Below, piece after piece: positions 57,001-64,000 of a stretch of 64,000 nucleotides of DNA. Location of the stretch: positions 1 to 64,000 of the forward strand of contig JAWZYV010017527.1 in assembly GCA_038373885.1 (NCBI GenBank). Direction: 5' to 3'. Position numbers and translations under genes: made by a program. The first letter of the stretch is position 1; each line of letters begins with the position of its first letter. Under the pieces are notes generated by a model that made no database searches, was not told the origin of the DNA, and saw only the letters and a list, made by a program, of their open reading frames with translations. The stretch comes from Cheiracanthium punctorium. Its lineage: Eukaryota > Arthropoda > Arachnida > Araneae > Cheiracanthiidae.

Positions 57001-57679
57001 CTAAAAGTGAAATGTTCGAAAAATATAAAAAATAATAATAATAATAATGTAAATAGATAAAGAATGATGGCAGCTCCCTATTCACAAATCCCGATCGAGT
57101 GGTCGGACAATTCTACGGTATTTGTTGTTCGAATAATCTCTAACGCGAAGATGCGCCCGTGACACTATGCGAGGGTGCTAAGGCACTGAGGTCGAGATTA
57201 GCGAAACTTTGACGGAAGTTTCAAACGCGCGGCGAAGGGAGAAAATATCACCGAATGCGTCGGACTCTGAAACTTCGAACGACAAAATGGATGAAAAGGA
57301 AATTTTTAAAAAGAAAAAAAATCATGAATGCATTCACAAACAATGGATGAACCGATGGATTTTCGAACTTAAAATTAATTTTCAAGCAGTTAATATTTCA
57401 TACATTAATACTGTTTTAAAGTTTTTTTTTTTCACTTAAAAAGAATTGTAAAACAGACGTTGCCAAAAAATGATTAATTAAAAAAAAAAGTTTTGCTGCA
57501 GCTAAGTCCGAAACTTAGAACGGATAAAATTTCGCGAGTGCGCGAACATATTCTCGCAAAAGTTTCATCCCGCTAAAAAAGCATGCATTTCGAAGCAGAA
57601 CAATTCTGCAAAAACCGAACATGCATATGCATTTTCCCTTTTCCTGCTCGTACGATGCAGCAGTCGTAAAAATATAAAT

Positions 57680-58200
57680 AAATATATTTTTTTTTTGCCC
57701 CTTGTCCGGCAATGAAATCTCTCTCCACTATGCTCACGGACTTTTTCCACTCCACCTCGAAGCGGCGAGAGGGCTCCAAAACACACACGGCGAAGAGGTT
57801 TGGCGAAGTGAGAACTTGGCAGTGCACAGCGGAGGCTTATTCCTCTTGCAGAAACAATCGTCGCACACTTTTCTGCAGAGAATGCGATGGAAATTTTAAC
57901 ATCCACGGCGTAATCCTCGGACCTTCATGGTGTATTCCTGTGCAGCACGACTTGGAACTCGGAGTTTTAACTAAGGAATTAATTTTATAAGTGCATCCTT
58001 ACGATAGTGCCTCTGCCTTACGGAGCCTTCGGTGTTACACGTTCTGCGCAGTAGTAATGCGCGGTTTTTCCTCCGGGGGCCGAGGCTCGTGACGTCACGT
58101 CCAGGACTTTTTCCCGGGCTCTCGGCTCGGGATGTATTGCAGGTGATGCGTTTTGGAGCAACATTCGCGGTGGGGGAGGAAGCTTCTTCGTATGGGAGGA
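57680..58200. promoter_or_regulatory. Second GC-rich island with CRE and NRF1-like sites
   Basis: It contains a perfect TGACGTCA (58090-58097) and, close by, CTGCGCAGTAGTAATGCGCGG (NRF1-like half sites, about 58044-58064). It lies about 1.5 kb upstream of the SHOC2 ATG on its strand. It could be a distal SHOC2 promoter with a spliced leader exon, or a promoter for a gene to the right. An open frame on the plus strand (57712-57990) is not recognised. Confidence 0.4.
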
Positions 58201-58249
58201 AAAATAAATAAAATGAAAAAAATGAATAAATAAAAACAGAAAAAAACAA

Positions 58250-60453
58250 AATTCTAAGCTGAGTGAAATACTTCTTTACGGACAGATGATCGTTTCGTAA
58301 TACTTCGCGCTTTCTTCTTTTATAGGTGGATTTTTACGAAAAATCTCATTCGTTTCTTTTTAGCTTACCGTCTTCGCAGCGGTGTAAGTACATCTTTTAT
58401 TTTAGAACTATCATTCCCTATTTTTTTTAAAGAATTTCGGAGGGTTAAAAAATAAGAACATTCTAAAATATCGGACCTTTTCACTTCATTTCTGTGTATT
58501 TATTTAAACTTTTGCACGCTGACACCCAATGCCAATACATAGTAAGTATTAAATGGAGTCGCCTGTTCGGGCCTATTCTATTACTCTTGCTTCCAGGCAC
58601 CCCTCCCCCTTCCCAAAACCAGACGATTTTTCTATTTTCTCGGAAAGAAGAAATTTCTTTCCTTAATTTTTTCCCCCTTGCGCGCGTGTTGCGAGAGTGA
58701 AATCCCCTGCATGCTGCTATAACGGGTTCCAATTAGGAGATATTGTTTATCCGCTCGCGGGTTCCTAGTATCGGGTTTTGTTTACATCCAGGCAGTTTAC
58801 ATCCGCGCAGGGTCAATTCGCACGTGCTCCAGTGACCTACTTTCGAGCTGGAGCTCCAGCTATCTGATTTTAAAAGGCCCGTATTTATTACAGGACCTAC
58901 CGAAGCGGCGGGCTAAGGAAGGCTAAAAAACAATAATCAAGGAGTGTTTTTATGCGATTGTATGAAGAATGCTTTTTTCTCTTTCACTTTGCATCAGTTT
59001 ATCTTTTAATTTAAATATTTTAATTTTGCATTCCGAAAAAAAGTGTTTATTTTTAATTTGCACTTTTTTTTTTCTAATGAGTAATAAATTAGATATAATT
59101 GCATGTTCCGCTAAAAAAATAAAATAAAAAATTATCAAAGTTGTTTAAGGTAAAAATTAAAAAAAAAAGAAAAATGCTAGTTAATAAAATTACTAATTGA
59201 TTTTTCCTGTGTTTCTGTTTTTTCTTTTTTTATTAGTTTGCTCCAAAATGCATTGCGATGCATAGTAAGAAAAAAAAAAATACAGCAATACAATTTTTTT
59301 TTATTTAATCTTTACAGCAAAAATATTTTTTATTAAATTTTAATAAAAATTCTTAGCAATTTTGTTGCAATGTTTTTCATTTTTAGCGTATTATGTAGTT
59401 AAACCTTTTAAAAGAAGAATTTTGTCTATAGAATAATTTTTTGTTTGCAAAGAAATATGTTGCAAATCATCAAATCATAAGAAATTTTTTTATGAACAAT
59501 TTATGCAAAACATGTACTGTAAAAAAAAAAAAAAAAAACTCTTAACGTTTTAATAAATATTTGACGAGTTTAAATGTGGCAAAAGCATATGCATATGCAT
59601 CTTAATTACACCATTATCCTCCAAGGATACCTGCTCCAGGTAAAATCCGAAAATTGTGACCTACAAATTAATATCTGATATTCGGGTAATCGCCAAGTGG
59701 TTGTTCAGTTGGATTCTTTTTTTTTTTTTTTTTCCGGAAATCCTCTTCTGTAATTATGTTTTGTAAATCAAACACAGTCGCTCTTGTTTTCTTCCATATC
59801 TTTATAAAGAAAAATAAATAAATAATAAATAAACCTAATCTCGACTAGCTTGAAAGTTCTGGGAAAGCTGGAATGTGTTAAAGACAACAAAATGCGATAG
59901 TCAGTATGTGAATTGGAATAAATATTTAACTATATAATTTCAGAAAAAAATCGTTAAAGAACATATTTAGTATTATGTATTGTATCACAACCTTTACAAA
60001 ACCTCAAAAGTATCTCTCAAAAAATCGAAATATCCGAGGTTTATTCATATACAACACCGTTCACATGAATTTAAAGCATGCGATAAAAACTAAATTAACG
60101 ATTGGGGTACGAAAAAATTTGCATGTTATACGAAAGCTTTTAACGCACGCTTCTGTAATTACACTAGGAGCATGCAGCACTACTCCATATGCACTGTAGC
60201 AAAGTTGCACTGGTTTACGGTAAGAATATCCTGTAATTTAAAGTCGCACATTTTATTTTACAAATTAATAAATACGACGTTGAAGAAGAACTTGGTATAT
60301 TAACCCCTTAAAAGTTGTATTACTTTCAAGAGAAAGGTTTAAAAAAAAATGCTATTTTTTTTTTTTAAATTCAAGAAAATTGTATAAAAATAAATGTATG
60401 TACAATATATGTACACCGTACATTTGAAGGTATTCCGATATTTTTTTAGGACG

Positions 60454-60491
<38 letters not shown>

Positions 60492-61085
60492 GAAAAGCCA
60501 ACATTTAGGATTACTGTTACTGAGTGTGTGTTTTCTATTAAGCAAGGAAAAATTAAAAACATGCTTAAACACTAAACAAGAATTTTATTAAACTTACTTC
60601 ATAACATAAATATTTATAAAATTTTCTTTCTACATAAGTAAACAAAAAAAAAGACCTAAGATTGCACAATGCATATCACAAACACACATATTTGAGTAGT
60701 GATACCCTCTACTTAAAAATTAAACTATGTTAAAAATAGTCCTCAGCTATCATCTGTTGTGTAAAATGAGTTATGAAAAAATTCCGCTCTATAAGAATTG
60801 AAATGCTCCAATCTTTCTGGCGCACAACTTTTGAACACTCTAGCCCGGAAATATCACGAACACGATAAATAGAGGGAGAAAGCGCAACCCGTGTTTTTGA
60901 CGGGAGCGAGAAAGAAGGCTTTAAAAATATGTTTTACTGCAATTTATGTATAATATTCGATAATGTATGCGAGCAATCCCATTCATTTTTATCCAGTCAC
61001 CTCATTTAGAACATAAACTCGCTATTTTATTGGGCCTCTGTAAACAAAAACTGAACTGCTAAGTACACTATTCTCAAGAGTGAAC
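58250..61085. other. AT-rich flank, nothing recognised
   Basis: A rather GC-rich stretch at 58550-58900 fades into AT-rich DNA with T/A runs (60456-60488 is 33 T). No coding exon, RNA gene or element ends recognised. Confidence 0.45.
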
Positions 61086-61089
61086 TTAA

Positions 61090-61399
61090 CCCCTTGAAGT
61101 GCAATAATTTCCCAATGCCGTGCAGCCATTGCCATCGCACGATTTAACTACCAGCAAGATGGTTCGCGAAATACAACCGGCTGTATCAGAAAATGTTCTT
61201 GGAGCTCTGTGGCACGCACTGGGCGATTCGATCGACAGCCATCTTGCTGGTAGTTAAATCGTGCGATGGTAATGGCTGCACTTTTTCGGCATTGGGCAAG
61301 TCTATTAAGATGCCCTCCATGAGTACTTAATTGAAATCGAATTTATTCTTCGTGAAACAAAACAGCCAGAATGTCAGAGTTGTGTCACGCGTTAAAAGG
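61090..61399. mobile_element. piggyBac-like foldback element, copy 8 (subfamily of copy 4)
   Basis: TTAA at 61086-61089 and 61400-61403. Left CCCCTTGAAGTGCAAT; right CACGCGTTAAAAGG. Arms carry ACCAGCAAGATGG and its inverse. Confidence 0.75.
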
Positions 61400-61403
61400 T
61401 TAA

Positions 61404-61805
61404 CCCTTTAACGCGCAGTGTTCCCGCTCTGGAAACACCCAACTCTGACGTTTTGACTGTTGCCAGTCACGAAGAATCGATTGGATTTCTATAAAAAATA
61501 GTGGCGGGTGACCTAGCTCCACGAGAATCCTTTTACTTTTTAGCACGTCCTTTCCCGTCAAAAAATGGGTCACGATTCTTTTTAAACAGCACTGACATCT
61601 GCTGAAAAATGGAAGAATGCGAGACCAGCTGGATAGATTGCCCAATGCTGAAAAAAGAGCAGCCGTTGCCATCGCTCGAATTAACGACCAGCAAGAGGGC
61701 GGACGATCGAAACGTTCATCGCGTGCCCTCTTGCTGGTAGTTAAGTCGAGCGATTTCAGCGGCTGCCCTTTTTCCAGCACTGGGAAAGGGTTGCGCCTCA
61801 AAGGG
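61404..61805. mobile_element. piggyBac-like foldback element, copy 9, sharing a TTAA with copy 8
   Basis: CCCTTTAACGCGCAGTGTTCCC-type left end; GGGTTGCGCCTCAAAGGG right end before TTAA (61806-61809). The TTAA at 61400-61403 is common to copies 8 and 9. Confidence 0.8.
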
Positions 61806-62093
61806 TTAAGCAAGATTCCTGGTCTTTTATTGAAGCTGAGAACTCGAGTGCAAACAGCACAGGTCAACCAGTCAGAAGCATTTGGGTTTGCATTGCACAA
61901 CACAGAGTTGGACACTTGCGGTTCCCACAGTATTCTATTTACGGAGGTAATTTCGAAAGATTGTACTAGTTTTAGTCTAGTTTTTTAATCAGAACAGTAT
62001 TGATTTGCTTATTTTGTGATCTGTTTGAATGCATTTGTTTAGTGTGTGTCCTCAAGTGCTATGCGATGGTCAGACAACCATTCTGGGGACGGA

Positions 62094-62231
62094 TGCAAGA
62101 CGAGACAGACATTGACAGCTTTTCCGCGAGACAAACATTTTTAACATTATGACATAGGGATTTTGCGAGGCGAGACAAAGCGTTTAGGCTGGTTTTCGAG
62201 ACACTTATTTTCCGTCGCGGGTCCATCCCTT
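62094..62231. mobile_element. GGGATGGA-ended MITE, diverged copy
   Basis: TGGGGACGGATGCAAGACGAG at the left, GGGTCCATCCC at the right, and ACATTTTTAACATTATGACA inside match the 123-bp element at 40763-40885. Confidence 0.65.
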
Positions 62232-62256
62232 CATAGGAGGCAACGCCGGCAGAGCC

Positions 62257-62590
62257 TTATTATCGCATGGGCAAATCGGGACTTTGCCCAGGGCCCCCCA
62301 ATATCAAATGTTGCTCTGAAATATTCTTTTTTTTATATCAAAATCGTACGAAAAATAAAACAGATTTCAGAGATGGGGGGCCCCCAAATTCATCAATGCC
62401 CGGGACCCCTGTTCGTGATGATCAGCCTCTGCCCAGGCCCCCTCCCCCCCAATATCAAATATTGTTCTGAAATATTCTTTTTCATATCAAAATTGTACGA
62501 AAAATAAAATAGATTTCATAGATGGGGACCACCAAATTTATCAATGCCCGGGGCCCCTGTTGGTCATAATCGGGCTCTGAACGCCGGTCC
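62257..62590. repeat. MITE with an internal tandem duplication of about 155 bp
   Basis: CAATATCAAATGTTGCTCTG...ATGCCCGGGACCCCTGTT (from about 62298) is followed by CAATATCAAATATTGTTCTG...ATGCCCGGGGCCCCTGTT (from about 62452). The left edge is CAGAGCCTTATTATCGCATG and the right edge, inverse, CAGAGCCCGATTATGACC, giving imperfect inverted ends. Confidence 0.65.
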
Positions 62591-62879
62591 ACCTGTTAGG
62601 TGCCTCCGTAATCAAGAGACCATTCATTCCGGCCTTGGTATAGTGACCAATGGCTATGAACGGCAAGTTCCCGCCATTAGAAAAAAAAAGTGATAATAAT
62701 AATAATAAAATCAAATTTTTTTCCTGAACTGCTCTACATGCATTGGGTTTGTCTTGTGTTGTGTCCCTATAAAAGAGCTTTCACTACTAGGCTCGACAAT
62801 TTCCAATAGGAAACGTCCAATGCTTATAAGTGTCACGCTTCAATTTCGCCCCCAGTTGCGCAAGGGCCATCTGCCAAGT

Positions 62880-63240
62880 ATGGGGGGTTGCCTTGGTCGG
62901 CGGTCTTTTTAACGGGTTCTAACGCGCATTCACGTTGCATCTGGAGAAAACCGACCAAAATTCCAGGCCGTTAGATCGACAGGTGCGTGGTATGCCTGAA
63001 CCGGGGACCTTCGCAGTTTGGCCGTCCACCCTTTTGAATGTCTTAACCACTCGGCCAATGGTGTAGCCAGAAATTTTTCATGGTAGGAGATACGACTACT
63101 GTAACTCACATAAATGTATACGCGTGTGTGATAAGGGAGTGGAGTATATAAATTTTGTAAGGTGAAAAATTCCTCATGGGAGGGGTTGTGACCCCCCTAT
63201 CCCCGCCCTTGGCTACGCCACTGCACTCGGCCATGGTGGG
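62880..63240 (-). mobile_element. tRNA-derived SINE split by a hAT MITE
   Basis: On the minus strand TGGCCGAGTGGTTAAGACA is a clear tRNA-Ser/Leu-like A box and GGTCCCCGGTTCAGGC the B box. The body (GGTCGGTTTTCTCCAGATGC) is shared with 38695-38825. The 168-bp element at 63056-63223 sits in the A box. Confidence 0.7.
63056..63223. mobile_element. 168-bp hAT-type MITE (CAGTGGCGTAGCC family), exact TSD
   Basis: CAATGGTGTAGCCAG to TTGGCTACGCCACTG, flanked by CACTCGGC on both sides (63048-63055, 63224-63231). Same length and family as 8416-8583. Confidence 0.85.
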
Positions 63241-64000
63241 CCCCACTTTATCCCAGAATCTTTCTGCTTGTACTAACGTGCAAGTAATGGAACTTTTGGT
63301 TTTTACACAGGATGCCCCTCCCTTCCTCCCCCCCCCCCAAAAAAAAAGGGTTGTAATATGATGTGATTCTTTATCAATAGAGATAAGTAGATAATGTAAA
63401 CTGAAGAAAATGTTCAAAATAAAGCAAGAAAAAGGTTACTTAAAAAAAAAAAAAGTCCTCTTGTTAATTTTTCAAAGAATCGCACTTTTTAATTTCTACA
63501 ATACGCCCCGTACAATAGAAAAATCCCCCTAAACGACTCCCTGAAAAGCCGATTCTCTGATGTGATTTTATCCCTTCGAAAGCCATTAAAAAGCGTGTCT
63601 CTGAAATAGGCGCACATATATAAGCCGTTGAAAGTTAACCTACATTTATCTTCACATCTCTGGCATTTTTTAGGATAAAATTCCCAAATGTTGTACATCA
63701 CCTCTCTAGTGTATGGGGTACATTTTACTAACTGTGATTGATTTTTTTGTCCTATCTATTTTCTTTTATCTATTACATACAAGGGAACGAACAAAAAATA
63801 AATAAATGTCTATAAACATTTTGGACTGCTTCAGAAAATTTAAGTTCCTACCTACAATATTAAATTTCTACCAAAAAAATAATCTTATGTTTATACAATC
63901 CTCACGCTCTCCAGATGTTACGCCACTCGAATTTTTACTTTGGGGGAGGCACAGTATTATATGAAGTGCATAGGCACAATCACGGCGGTGGATATGAAGC
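63241..64000. other. AT-rich flank, nothing recognised
   Basis: Contains short C and A runs. No exon or element ends recognised. Confidence 0.4.

Noticed and set aside
57712..57990. 92-codon open frame in the upstream GC-rich island
   Set aside because: No recognisable motif and an overlapping frame on the other strand of equal length; probably composition-driven.
46330..63240. tRNA genes
   Set aside because: A- and B-box-like pairs at 23905, 26698, 31020, 46330 and 62880 lack the paired arms and anticodon stems of a functional tRNA and run into repeat bodies, so they were called SINE heads.

Overview
This window is animal nuclear DNA: AT-rich, with spliceosomal introns, tRNA-derived SINE fragments, dozens of DNA-transposon remnants, microsatellites and long A/T runs. 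There is no prokaryotic gene organisation, CRISPR array or rRNA. The long TE-filled intron, the mariner and DUF4817-type transposase relics and the repeat style suggest an arthropod, perhaps a chelicerate such as a spider. That species-level guess is inference only.

One host gene is supported. Four coding exons on the minus strand (56466-56558, 7594-7719, 3819-3944, 3338-3406) have canonical GT/AG sites, are all phase 0, and join into 138 codons. The last exon carries KCREDGAERLDLSK, the entry into the leucine-rich repeats of SHOC2/Sur-8, the Ras-Raf scaffold that works with MRAS and PP1. The rest of the gene lies beyond the left edge. Intron 1 is about 48.7 kb and makes up most of the window. 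A GC-rich first-exon and promoter region lies at about 56.25-57.0 kb, and a second GC-rich block with a perfect CRE lies at about 57.7-58.2 kb.

The rest is mobile DNA. Region 0.1-2.3 kb is a decayed TE-derived gene split by another repeat. Region 5.7-9.5 kb is a large inverted repeat that surrounds SHOC2 exon 2. Region 15-24 kb is a satellite-like array of units of about 100-190 bp, cut up by hAT, pogo-like and Penelope-like insertions. Region 27-34 kb is rich in TTAA-flanked foldback elements, and more copies lie at 7.2, 49.9 and 61.1-61.8 kb. Region 35.3-37.8 kb is a mariner-superfamily element carrying two further elements. Region 46.9-49.5 kb is a 2.6 kb element with an exact 8-bp target duplication. 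Many smaller elements also keep exact 8-bp target duplications.

The most interesting signal is a set of five hammerhead-ribozyme-like motifs (9.24, 15.95, 49.28, 54.64 and 54.72 kb). They have CUGANGA and GAAAC cores, covarying stem II and minimal stem III, and sit in repeats that look like Penelope-like retroelement ends. Two of them are head-to-head in one palindrome. Also notable are nine piggyBac-like TTAA foldback elements carrying YY1-like AAGATGGCGG sites, two of them sharing a single TTAA, and a 184-bp nearly identical duplication beside SHOC2 exon 1.
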